DNA from: an uncultured Fibrobacter sp.
GTDB taxonomy: Bacteria; Fibrobacterota; Fibrobacteria; Fibrobacterales; Fibrobacteraceae
DNA length: 32,947 nucleotides
Assembly (NCBI RefSeq): GCF_900316465.1
Contig: NZ_ONDD01000003.1
Coordinates: forward strand, 1 to 32,947
Direction: 5' to 3'
Numbering within the stretch: position 1 is the stretch's first letter; every line of letters starts with the position of its first letter. The notes below the pieces were generated by a model, which saw only the letters and a list, made by a program, of their open reading frames with translations, was not told where the DNA came from and ran no database searches. A program made the position numbers and the translations under genes. Positions 7,685-13,913 of this stretch are shown one piece after another.

Positions 7685-8394
7685 TTTGCCTCCAAGGTGT
7701 CAATGACGAAAAATTCCTGTACGGCGATAGAGTCCTTGTCGCCCAAGGAATCCATGACTAGAACGCGGAAGGTGTGGCTGCCTTCGCCAAAGCCCGATTG
7801 CATGACTTGTTGCAGTTCACCTACCTGGTATTGTATTCCGTCGATTTCGAGAATGTTTTGAAGGTCTGTGCCGTCGTCACGGTCGTATGATTCCCACGAG
7901 AATAAGAAAGGCGTATGGGTGTTACCGTACAGGGTATCGCCATCGGCGGGGATTGTTTCGGCCAAAATCTTGGGTGGATTGTTGACGTTTACCGTGAAGG
8001 TGGTTTCGAGAGAATTGCCTTCGTCGTCTTTAATGACAAGCCGGTCGGGAATGAAGTTGTTTGCCAAGAAGTTTGACGTCATGTAGTTGGTGCGGATGGT
8101 GTATGTTGCTCCGCTGTCCAGGATTTCGTCGTCGTTGTACCAGTAGTACTTGATTTTGTTTTTGTACCTGCTTGGTGTGACTTCGGCAATCAGTTCGGCT
8201 TGTTCGGTGGAATTGATCTTGATGGGCGCTTCGATCGCTTCGTCGAATTGTTTTGCGAAGACGCTCACTTTTGAAATTTTTTGAACATCGTTTGGAGCAT
8301 GGGGAACATGCAGACATGCCGAAAAAAGGACGCCCGCCGCAAAAGCAAGGCTAATGTCCAAAAGGCTCCGATTGTTCTTACTCAATAAACTCAC
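7681..8394 (-). CDS. Ig-like-domain lipoprotein, first gene of the operon
   Basis: A 237-residue probable lipoprotein. No ATG fits. The GTG at 8394 is proposed because a TATCTTTA box lies exactly 13 nt upstream, as in other genes here, and because the product then begins with a hydrophobic signal ending FSAC (Cys27). A -3 Phe makes the lipobox imperfect. The mature part has a PKD-like domain (~43-125, ending 'TTFTVNVNNPP') and a fibronectin-III-like domain (~126-237, 'FLFSWESYDRDDGTD'). It matches the first two domains of the two larger lipoproteins downstream and lacks their C-terminal Ig-like domain. The open frame continues upstream to 8775, but that part lies opposite xseB and the ABC gene and looks non-coding. 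Confidence 0.7.
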   Translation of the reverse strand: MSLLSKNNRSLLDISLAFAAGVLFSACLHVPHAPNDVQKISKVSVFAKQFDEAIEAPIKINSTEQAELIAEVTPSRYKNKIKYYWYNDDEILDSGATYTIRTNYMTSNFLANNFIPDRLVIKDDEGNSLETTFTVNVNNPPKILAETIPADGDTLYGNTHTPFLFSWESYDRDDGTDLQNILEIDGIQYQVGELQQVMQSGFGEGSHTFRVLVMDSLGDKDSIAVQEFFVIDTLEAK

Positions 8395-8399
8395 CTTGT

Positions 8400-8407
8400 T
8401 AAAGATA
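8400..8407 (-). promoter_or_regulatory. TATCTTTA promoter box of the lipoprotein/PEGA operon
   Basis: TAnnTTT-type box on the minus strand, its first T 13 nt before the proposed GTG start at 8394. It is separated by only 2 bp from the plus-strand box at 8410-8417. Confidence 0.5.
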
Positions 8408-8409
8408 AC

Positions 8410-8417
8410 TATATTCG
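8410..8417 (+). promoter_or_regulatory. TATATTCG promoter box of the xseB operon
   Basis: TAnnTT-type box whose first T is 13 nt before the xseB ATG at 8423, with no Shine-Dalgarno between. It is divergent from, and back-to-back with, the box at 8400-8407. Confidence 0.5.
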
Positions 8418-8422
8418 TAAAT

Positions 8423-8641
8423 ATGAGTACCGAAAATTTTGAATATAAAACCGCAATGGAGCGTTTAGAGAATATCTTGGAGCGAATTGACAACTCCGAG
8501 ATGGAAATCGACGAATTGGCCGGTGCGGTACAGGAAGCGACGGATTTATTGCGTAAATGCCGCCAAATTTTGCTCGCGACCGAAAAGAACGTGCAAGAAG
8601 CCCTTTCGGGCCTCGACGGCGAGACTGAAGCTGGGGCGTAA
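8423..8641 (+). CDS. xseB: Exodeoxyribonuclease VII small subunit
   Basis: 72 residues, the normal size for XseB, the small subunit that pairs with XseA to degrade single-stranded DNA in the cytoplasm. The family pattern is clear: 'FEYKTAMERLENILERIDNSEMEIDEL' near the N terminus, then a second helix with 'RKCRQILLATEKNVQE'. These two helices form the small coiled unit typical of the subunit. The ATG at 8423 gives this exact domain; an upstream in-frame ATG at 8354 would add residues that lie before the promoter box. The xseA partner is not in the window. The ABC ATPase gene begins 2 bases after the stop, so the two are co-transcribed. Confidence 0.92.
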   Translation: MSTENFEYKTAMERLENILERIDNSEMEIDELAGAVQEATDLLRKCRQILLATEKNVQEALSGLDGETEAGA

Positions 8642-8643
8642 GA

Positions 8644-9447
8644 ATGGTTGATGTTCCTGCAATGGAAGTTTTGGGGCTTACGGTCAAGTTTCCGATTCGC
8701 GGCGGAGTGCTTGGCAAGGTCCAGAAGTATTTTACGGCGGTCGAAAACGTGTCGTTTTCGATGCAGGCCGGGCAAATCCTTTCGATTGTGGGGGAGTCGG
8801 GCTGCGGTAAGTCGACTCTAGTGAAGTCGCTTGTCGGGCTTGTGCCCATGGATAGCGGCGAATTTAAGCTTTTTGGCGAAAAAGTGGTAAAAGGCCGGAC
8901 TGCATCCGGAAAACGGGTCTCGGACTTGGTTCAGATGATTTTCCAGGACCCGTTCAGCAGTCTGAATCCGCGCCAGACGGTGTCTGAAATTCTGACGGCG
9001 CCGCTGGTTGCACGCGGAGTGAAGGTACTTGACGCCGAGGCGCGTGCAAGAGAGCTTTTGGAGCGCGTGTCCCTGCCGAAAGAGGCGCTCCAAAAGTTCC
9101 CCCACGAATTCTCGGGGGGCCAGCGGCAGCGCCTCTGCATCGCCCGAAGCCTCATGGTCAAACCCAAGATTCTTTTGTGCGACGAAGTCACCAGCGCCTT
9201 GGATGTGTCGGTGCAGGCTCAAATTTTGCACTTGCTCGACGACCTGCGCAATGAATTCGGACTTTCGATTGTGTTTATCAGTCACGACATGCAGGTGGTT
9301 CGCGCCCTGAGTGACGAAGTTCTAGTGATGTATTTTGGACATGTGGTGGAACGTGGTGAGGCCGACGTGGTGCTTACCAACCCGCAGCATGAGTATACTC
9401 AGAAATTATTGGCAAGTGTTCCAACTATAAGGAGAGTTCAGTTATGA
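8644..9447 (+). CDS. Oligopeptide/dipeptide-type ABC transporter ATPase (OppF/DppF-like)
   Basis: A complete 267-residue ABC ATPase. Walker A GESGCGKST at 50-58, Q-loop Gln101 in 'MIFQDPFSSLNPR', signature FSGGQRQR from 156, Walker B ILLCDE at 176-181 and switch His214 are all present. The 'QDPFSSLNPR' string and the C-terminal 'NPQHEYTQKLLASVP' are marks of the peptide/nickel subfamily, OppF/DppF branch. It should power uptake of peptides or similar solutes from the cytoplasmic face. No permease, binding protein or OppD partner is encoded nearby, so the partners must be elsewhere. It sits between xseB (2-bp gap) and the C_GCAxxG_C_C gene (ATGA overlap), an odd operon that may reflect chance rather than shared function. 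Confidence 0.9.
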   Translation: MVDVPAMEVLGLTVKFPIRGGVLGKVQKYFTAVENVSFSMQAGQILSIVGESGCGKSTLVKSLVGLVPMDSGEFKLFGEKVVKGRTASGKRVSDLVQMIFQDPFSSLNPRQTVSEILTAPLVARGVKVLDAEARARELLERVSLPKEALQKFPHEFSGGQRQRLCIARSLMVKPKILLCDEVTSALDVSVQAQILHLLDDLRNEFGLSIVFISHDMQVVRALSDEVLVMYFGHVVERGEADVVLTNPQHEYTQKLLASVPTIRRVQL

Positions 9448-9791
9448 CAGTTGCTGAAGAATCAAAAAAATTCCATGCCGAAAATCGAGGCAATTGCGCT
9501 ATGTCAGTTGCCTATGGCTATGCCATTGCAACGGGCAAGTCTGAGGCCGAGGCGCTTAAAATTGCCGATAAGTATCAGAATGCCGGTAGAGGAATCGCAC
9601 CCGGCGGCGTGTGCGGTGCGCTTTATGCCGCTAAAACGCTCGTGCCCGAAAAGGCAGAGGCTATTGAAGAGACGTTCCGCCAAGGTTCGCAAAACTATAC
9701 CAAGTGCGCCGAAATCCGCCCGAACAAGATTCTTCCTTGCAACCGCTGCGTAGAACTTGCGGGCGAGGCTCTCGACCTCTTGAATCCGTAA
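9444..9791 (+). CDS. C_GCAxxG_C_C family small redox protein
   Basis: 115 residues with the cysteine pattern of the C_GCAxxG_C_C family: Cys18 ('GNCAMSVA'), Cys57 in 'GGVCGALYAAK', Cys88, and Cys99/Cys102 as a CxxC pair. Members are thought to be redox-active or metal-binding, but the reaction is not established. The protein is soluble, with no signal peptide. Its ATG overlaps the stop codon of the ABC ATPase gene (ATGA), so the two are translationally coupled. The hisH promoter lies just after its stop codon, so this gene ends the xseB operon; no terminator hairpin is visible. Confidence 0.85.
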   Translation: MTVAEESKKFHAENRGNCAMSVAYGYAIATGKSEAEALKIADKYQNAGRGIAPGGVCGALYAAKTLVPEKAEAIEETFRQGSQNYTKCAEIRPNKILPCNRCVELAGEALDLLNP

Positions 9792-9796
9792 TATTC

Positions 9797-9804
9797 TATC
9801 TTTG
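9797..9804 (+). promoter_or_regulatory. TATCTTTG promoter box of hisH
   Basis: Exact match to TAnnTTTG, 27 nt upstream of the hisH ATG. An AGAGG ribosome-binding site (9815-9819) lies between, so this transcript has a short leader. Confidence 0.6.
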
Positions 9805-9823
9805 CGTGCGAAAAAGAGGTTTT

Positions 9824-10447
9824 ATGTCCGCAAATCCGATTATCGTTGTAGATTACAATGCCGGCAACCTGACTTCGGTGATGAATGCTCTTGCCCACAT
9901 TGGCGCAGAGGCAAAGTCTAGCCGCGATGCCGAAGAAATTGCGAAGGCAACCCGCTTGATTTTCCCGGGCGTGGGCGCTGCTGCTTCTGCCATGGAAACT
10001 CTGACGCGCACCGGTATTGGGGATGCCATTAAGGCTGTCGTAAAGGCCGGAAATCCGGTACTCGGTATTTGCATTGGCTGCCAGATTATTCTCGAAGAAA
10101 GCGAAGAAGACGGCGGCGTCAAGACTTTGGGCCTTATTCCCGGCAAGGCAGTGCGATTCAAGGACGAACCGGGCCTCAAGATTCCGCACATGGGCTGGAA
10201 CCAGGTGGACTTTACGCGTGAACACCCGATTATGAAGGGTATCAAGAGCGGAAGCGATTTCTATTACGTGCATTCGTACCATCCGGTGGTGAGCGCCGAA
10301 TACGCTTTCGCCGAAACGACTTACGGTTCGCAAACCTTCCAGGGAATGGTGGGCAAGGACAACTTGATTGCAACCCAGTTCCACCAGGAAAAGAGTGGAG
10401 ATGTGGGCCTTGCCATGCTCAAGAATTTCTGCGATTGGAACGTCTAG
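9824..10447 (+). CDS. hisH: Imidazole glycerol phosphate synthase, glutaminase subunit
   Basis: A 207-residue class-I glutamine amidotransferase. HisH releases ammonia from glutamine and feeds it to HisF to make IGP and AICAR in histidine biosynthesis. The nucleophile Cys83 is in 'GICIGCQ', and the His187/Glu189 pair is in 'ATQFHQEKSG'. The HisH-specific strings 'VDYNAGN', 'PGVGAA', 'IPHMGWN' and 'YYVHSYHP' are all visible. The ATG at 9824 follows an AGAGG site; the open frame upstream overlaps the previous gene in another frame and is not used. No hisF or other his gene is adjacent. HisH homologues also serve in some sugar-amidation pathways of surface polysaccharides, and polysaccharide genes follow, but the sequence looks like ordinary HisH. 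Confidence 0.92.
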   Translation: MSANPIIVVDYNAGNLTSVMNALAHIGAEAKSSRDAEEIAKATRLIFPGVGAAASAMETLTRTGIGDAIKAVVKAGNPVLGICIGCQIILEESEEDGGVKTLGLIPGKAVRFKDEPGLKIPHMGWNQVDFTREHPIMKGIKSGSDFYYVHSYHPVVSAEYAFAETTYGSQTFQGMVGKDNLIATQFHQEKSGDVGLAMLKNFCDWNV

Positions 10448-10453
10448 TATTAC

Positions 10454-10461
10454 TATATTGT
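10454..10461 (+). promoter_or_regulatory. TATATTGT promoter box of rfbB
   Basis: TAnnTTnn box 28 nt before the rfbB ATG, followed by a GGAG site at 10472-10475. Confidence 0.45.
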
Positions 10462-10481
10462 CCCCGTAATTGGAGAAAAAT

Positions 10482-11618
10482 ATGAAAAGATCCATCGTTA
10501 TCACCGGCGGCGCAGGCTTCATTGGTAGCCACGTGGTGCGCCTGTTCGTGAACAAGTATCCGGACTACAAGATTATCAACCTCGATAAGTTGACTTATGC
10601 GGGTAACCTTGCTAACCTCAAGGATATCGAAGACAAGCCGAACTACAAGTTCGTGAAGATGGATATCTGCGACTTTGACGCTTTCTACAAGCTCATGCAG
10701 GACGAAAAAGTCGATGGCATCATTCACCTGGCTGCCGAAAGCCATGTGGACCGTTCCATCAAGGACCCGTTCACCTTCGCCAAGACGAACGTGATGGGTA
10801 CTTTGGCCCTGCTTCAGGCTGCAAAACTCTATTGGGAATCCTTGCCGGAAAAGTACGAAGGCAAGCGCTTCTATCATATTTCTACCGACGAAGTTTATGG
10901 CGCCCTCAAGATGAACCATCCGGAAGGCATTACGCCTCCGTTCACGACTACGGCGTCCAGTTCGGAACACCACTTGGCCTATGGCGACGACTTCTTCTAC
11001 GAAACGACGAAGTACACGCCGCACAGCCCGTATTCCGCTAGTAAGGCCGGTTCCGACCACTTTGTTCGCGCCTTCCACGATACCTACGGCATGCCGACCA
11101 TCGTGACGAACTGCTCCAACAACTACGGTCCGTACCAGTTCCCCGAAAAGTTGATTCCGCTCTTCATCAACAACATCCGCCACAAGAAACCGCTTCCGGT
11201 TTACGGCAAGGGCGAAAACGTGCGCGACTGGCTCTTCGTGGAAGACCATGCCCGCGCTATCGATGTGATTTTCCATAACGGCAAGATCGCCGAAACCTAT
11301 AACATCGGCGGTTTCAACGAATGGAAGAACATCGACATCATTAAGGTCGTCATCAAGACTGTCGACAAACTTCTCGGCCGCGCCGAAGGCGAAGACATGA
11401 ACCTCATCACCTACGTCACTGACCGTCTGGGTCACGACGCCCGCTACGCCATCGATTCCACCAAGCTCCAGAAGGAACTGGGCTGGGAACCGTCCCTGCA
11501 GTTCGAAGAAGGCATCGAAAAGACCGTGCGCTGGTACCTGGACAACCAGGAATGGCTCGACAACATCACGAGCGGCGACTACGAAAAGTATTACGAAAAA
11601 ATGTACGGGAATAGATAA
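10482..11618 (+). CDS. rfbB: dTDP-glucose 4,6-dehydratase
   Basis: A 378-residue short-chain dehydrogenase/reductase that converts dTDP-glucose to dTDP-4-keto-6-deoxyglucose, the second step of dTDP-rhamnose synthesis. NAD-binding GGAGFIG at 9-15, 'HLAAESHVDRS' at 82-92, the active-site STDEVYG at 134-140 (Thr135, Asp136, Glu137) and YSASK with Tyr184/Lys188 are intact. Between STDEVYG and YSASK is an insert of about 20 residues ('MNHPEGITPPFTTTASSSEHH...') longer than in proteobacterial RmlB; it recalls Bacteroidota versions. The ATG at 10482 has a GGAG site. The rfbC start overlaps the stop codon (TAATG), so the two are coupled. rfbA and rfbD are not in the window. Confidence 0.95.
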   Translation: MKRSIVITGGAGFIGSHVVRLFVNKYPDYKIINLDKLTYAGNLANLKDIEDKPNYKFVKMDICDFDAFYKLMQDEKVDGIIHLAAESHVDRSIKDPFTFAKTNVMGTLALLQAAKLYWESLPEKYEGKRFYHISTDEVYGALKMNHPEGITPPFTTTASSSEHHLAYGDDFFYETTKYTPHSPYSASKAGSDHFVRAFHDTYGMPTIVTNCSNNYGPYQFPEKLIPLFINNIRHKKPLPVYGKGENVRDWLFVEDHARAIDVIFHNGKIAETYNIGGFNEWKNIDIIKVVIKTVDKLLGRAEGEDMNLITYVTDRLGHDARYAIDSTKLQKELGWEPSLQFEEGIEKTVRWYLDNQEWLDNITSGDYEKYYEKMYGNR

Positions 11619-12181
11619 TGGGAAAGTTTAATTTTGTAAAAACCTCTATTGAGGGTGTAACGATTGTAGAACCGACGGTCTTTGGCGACCATCGCGGCTA
11701 CTTTATGGAAACCTACAACAAGGCTGAATTCGACGCTGCTGGCTTGAATATGGTTTTCGTACAAGATAACGAATCCAGAAGCAAGAAGGGTGTGCTCCGC
11801 GGCTTGCATTTCCAGAAGAAGAATCCGCAGGGTAAACTCGTTCGCGTAATCGAAGGCGAAGTCTTTGACGTGGCCGTAGACCTGCGCAAGGGTAGCCCCA
11901 CGTTCGGTAAGTGGGAAGGCGTTACGCTTTCCGCCGAAAACAAGAAGCAGTTCTACATTCCCGAAGGCTTTGCCCACGGTTTTGTGGTGCTCAGCGAAAC
12001 GGCAACTTTCGTGTACAAGTGCACTCGCCTTTACGACCCGAAGGACGAAGGTGGCCTCATGTGGAACGATCCCGAAATCGGCATCAAGTGGCCGGTGGGC
12101 AATGGCTTTGAACCGCTGCTTTCTGAAAAGGATACCAAGAATCCGGCTCTCAAGGATTTGGGATTCGCTTTCGAATTGTAG
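11618..12181 (+). CDS. rfbC: dTDP-4-dehydrorhamnose 3,5-epimerase
   Basis: A 187-residue cupin-fold epimerase, the next enzyme of dTDP-L-rhamnose synthesis. The catalytic region 'RGLHFQ' (His64), 'IPEGFAHGF' (His120), the Tyr139 region 'TRLYDPKDEGG', 'WNDPEIGIKWP' and the 'SEKD' loop near 169-172 are present, and the length is normal. Its start shares one base with the rfbB stop codon. A strong terminator follows, so rfbB-rfbC form a two-gene unit. The product feeds rhamnose into a surface polysaccharide. Confidence 0.95.
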   Translation: MGKFNFVKTSIEGVTIVEPTVFGDHRGYFMETYNKAEFDAAGLNMVFVQDNESRSKKGVLRGLHFQKKNPQGKLVRVIEGEVFDVAVDLRKGSPTFGKWEGVTLSAENKKQFYIPEGFAHGFVVLSETATFVYKCTRLYDPKDEGGLMWNDPEIGIKWPVGNGFEPLLSEKDTKNPALKDLGFAFEL

Positions 12182-12210
12182 TCCGCCGTTGCAAGCGATA
12201 TTTTGTGTTT

Positions 12211-12238
12211 AAAGAGTCGTCTTTGGACGGCTCTTTTT
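12211..12238 (+). terminator. Rho-independent terminator after rfbC
   Basis: AAGAGTCGTC and GACGGCTCTT form a 10-bp stem (one G-T pair) around a TTTG loop, followed by a T-run, about 30 bases after the rfbC stop. Confidence 0.85.
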
Positions 12239-12270
12239 ATTTTATTCTTGTCTCGGTTGTAATAATTTTT

Positions 12271-12278
12271 TAATTTTT
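12271..12278 (+). promoter_or_regulatory. TAATTTTT promoter-like box of the phosphatase gene
   Basis: TAnnTTTT box with its first T 13 nt before the ATG at 12284. The only purine-rich stretch between is AGGTG, too close to the start to act as a normal ribosome-binding site. Confidence 0.4.
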
Positions 12279-12283
12279 AGGTG

Positions 12284-12730
12284 ATGAAACACATTCTTGT
12301 TGTATGTACCGGTAATATTTGTCGTAGCCCCACGGGTGAATATTGCCTGAAGAAAGAATTGGGGCCAGATTTTGAAGTGATGAGTGCTGGGCTTGGTGCC
12401 TTGGTGGATCATCCGGCACATGAACTCAGCCAAAAGATTGCTCTTGAACATGGTATCGATATGAGCGCACACCGCGCTCGGCAGATTAATCTGGATATTT
12501 TGAAGTGGGCGGACCTCATCCTGGTGATGGAGAACGGCCATAAGATGGATTTGTTGCACCGTTATCCGTGGCTCGAAGGCAAGGTTTTCCGTTATGGCGA
12601 ACCGCAGCGGGTGGATGTTCCTGACCCGTACCGCCGTCCCGAAAACGCTTTCGTGCTGGCGTGGAATTTCATCTCTAAACTGACCCCGTACTGGGTGGAA
12701 AAAATCAAACAAAGCGAAGGCCAGGCTTAA
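12284..12730 (+). CDS. Low-molecular-weight protein tyrosine phosphatase (Wzb-like)
   Basis: A 148-residue cytoplasmic phosphatase. The P-loop C(X)5R is CTGNICR (Cys8, Arg14) and the general-acid motif is DPY at 114-116. In polysaccharide loci such enzymes (Wzb/Etp) dephosphorylate the Wzc tyrosine kinase to control chain export, and the Wza-like gene directly downstream supports that role. No Wzc kinase is encoded in the window. The ATG at 12284 is preferred over the GTG at 12281 because the protein then begins directly with the MKHILVVCTGN family start and the promoter box is at the usual 13-nt distance. Confidence 0.9.
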   Translation: MKHILVVCTGNICRSPTGEYCLKKELGPDFEVMSAGLGALVDHPAHELSQKIALEHGIDMSAHRARQINLDILKWADLILVMENGHKMDLLHRYPWLEGKVFRYGEPQRVDVPDPYRRPENAFVLAWNFISKLTPYWVEKIKQSEGQA

Positions 12731-12737
12731 GCTGGCC
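12719..12737 (+). other. Small hairpin across the phosphatase stop codon
   Basis: GGCCAG (12719-12724) and CTGGCC (12732-12737) form a 6-bp stem around the stop codon of the phosphatase gene. There is no T-run, so it is not a classical terminator. It may modulate translation or mRNA decay between the two genes. Confidence 0.4.
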
Positions 12738-12751
12738 AAAAGGGTTAATTT

Positions 12752-13900
12752 ATGAAGAAAATGAGTTTGGGTCTTGGCCTTATTGCCGCCGCTTTCTTGA
12801 GCGGTTGCGCTCTCGGACCTCAGATGCAGATGTCTCTTCCGGGCGATTCCGCCGAATACAATGGCATGATGGTTCACATTCATGACATTGGCGAAGGTGA
12901 TTTCGGCACTGCTGCGGCCAGCTCTGATAGTGCTGGTGCCAATGATTTTGGCGATTTGAAGGAATTGATGGTTGATTCCCTTCCTGAACTGGAATACCGC
13001 ATTGGACCTCTGGACATGGTTCAGGTCGTGGTGTGGGAACATCCGGAACTGACTTCTCCGATGGGTCAGTACCAGCCGGCCGGCCAAAAGGTGACGACCG
13101 ATGGCAAGCTTTTCTACCCCTATGCTGGTGAACTCCAGGCTGCAGGTCTTACCGCCCAGGAACTCCGCGCCGAAATCACCAAGCGCTTGTCTGACAAAAT
13201 CTTGAACGATCCGCAGGTGGACGTCCGTGTGACGGGTTACCATAGCCGCAAACTGTCTGTGTCTGGCGCTGTTTCTAGACCGGGCTATGTCTCGTTCGAC
13301 GAACACCCGATGACTCTTCCCGATGTGATCGCCGGTGCCGGTGGATTCTCTAAGGAAGCTGACCCGTCTTTGCTGCAGCTCCGCCGTGGCGACAAGGTCT
13401 ATACCATTAACTACCTCAATGCTTTCAAGGCCAATTTGCCGCTCGAACGCATTATGGTGCAGCCCGATGACCAGATCTTCGTGCCGTCGCTCACTGAAAC
13501 CCAGAAAGACCAGAAGGCCTACGTGATGGGTGAAGTCGGCAGACCGGGTATTGTCAATATCTACAATGGTAACCTGACGCTTGCCGAAGCCTTGGCTACT
13601 GCCGGTGGTCTGCAGGCTTTGAACGCCACGGCTCGCGGAATTTACGTTATCCGTAATACGTCTGAAAAGCAGATCGATGTGTTCCAGCTGAATGCAAAGA
13701 ACGCTATGGCCTTGGCTATGGCTGACCGCTTCCAGCTGAATGCTCGCGATGTCGTTTACGTCGACGCTTCCGAACTCGCAACTTGGAACCGTCTCGTCAG
13801 CTTGATCTTCCCGTCTGTTAACATGGTTTACTATGGTGCTTTGGCTGCTCATGAAGTTCATGTGGTCAAGGACGACTATACCCCGGAAAAGAAGAAATAA
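12752..13900 (+). CDS. wza: Wza-like polysaccharide export lipoprotein
   Basis: A 382-residue outer-membrane polysaccharide export protein. The lipoprotein signal ends LSGC (Cys19). The poly-export domain starts near residue 82 ('YRIGPLDMVQVVVWEHPELT') and runs to ~163. Two SLBB domains follow at ~167-248 ('LSVSGAVSRPGYV') and ~256-338 ('AYVMGEVGRPGIV'). A C-terminal amphipathic helix at ~342-366, containing Trp and Tyr, would form the helical barrel across the outer membrane. All parts of Wza are thus present. It probably works with the phosphatase upstream and a Wzc-type co-polymerase encoded elsewhere. manC follows after 13 bases. Confidence 0.9.
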   Translation: MKKMSLGLGLIAAAFLSGCALGPQMQMSLPGDSAEYNGMMVHIHDIGEGDFGTAAASSDSAGANDFGDLKELMVDSLPELEYRIGPLDMVQVVVWEHPELTSPMGQYQPAGQKVTTDGKLFYPYAGELQAAGLTAQELRAEITKRLSDKILNDPQVDVRVTGYHSRKLSVSGAVSRPGYVSFDEHPMTLPDVIAGAGGFSKEADPSLLQLRRGDKVYTINYLNAFKANLPLERIMVQPDDQIFVPSLTETQKDQKAYVMGEVGRPGIVNIYNGNLTLAEALATAGGLQALNATARGIYVIRNTSEKQIDVFQLNAKNAMALAMADRFQLNARDVVYVDASELATWNRLVSLIFPSVNMVYYGALAAHEVHVVKDDYTPEKKK

Positions 13901-13913
13901 GGTGCGATAGATT

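Noticed and set aside
8354..8422. Upstream start of xseB
   Set aside because: It lies before the promoter box and adds residues not found in XseB.
8395..8775. Longer start for the first lipoprotein at 8775
   Set aside because: The extra 127 codons lie opposite xseB and the ABC gene, have an odd composition and would put the lipoprotein signal in the middle of the chain.
8644..9447. ATPase partner for the ABC-2 permeases at 28462-30910
   Set aside because: Its C-terminal motif and QDPFSSLNP string place it in the oligopeptide uptake class, not the ABC-2 export class, and it lies 19 kb away.
9824..10447. HisH as a polysaccharide amidotransferase of the WbpG-partner type
   Set aside because: No WbpG-like or second HisF-like gene is nearby, and all motifs fit ordinary histidine biosynthesis.
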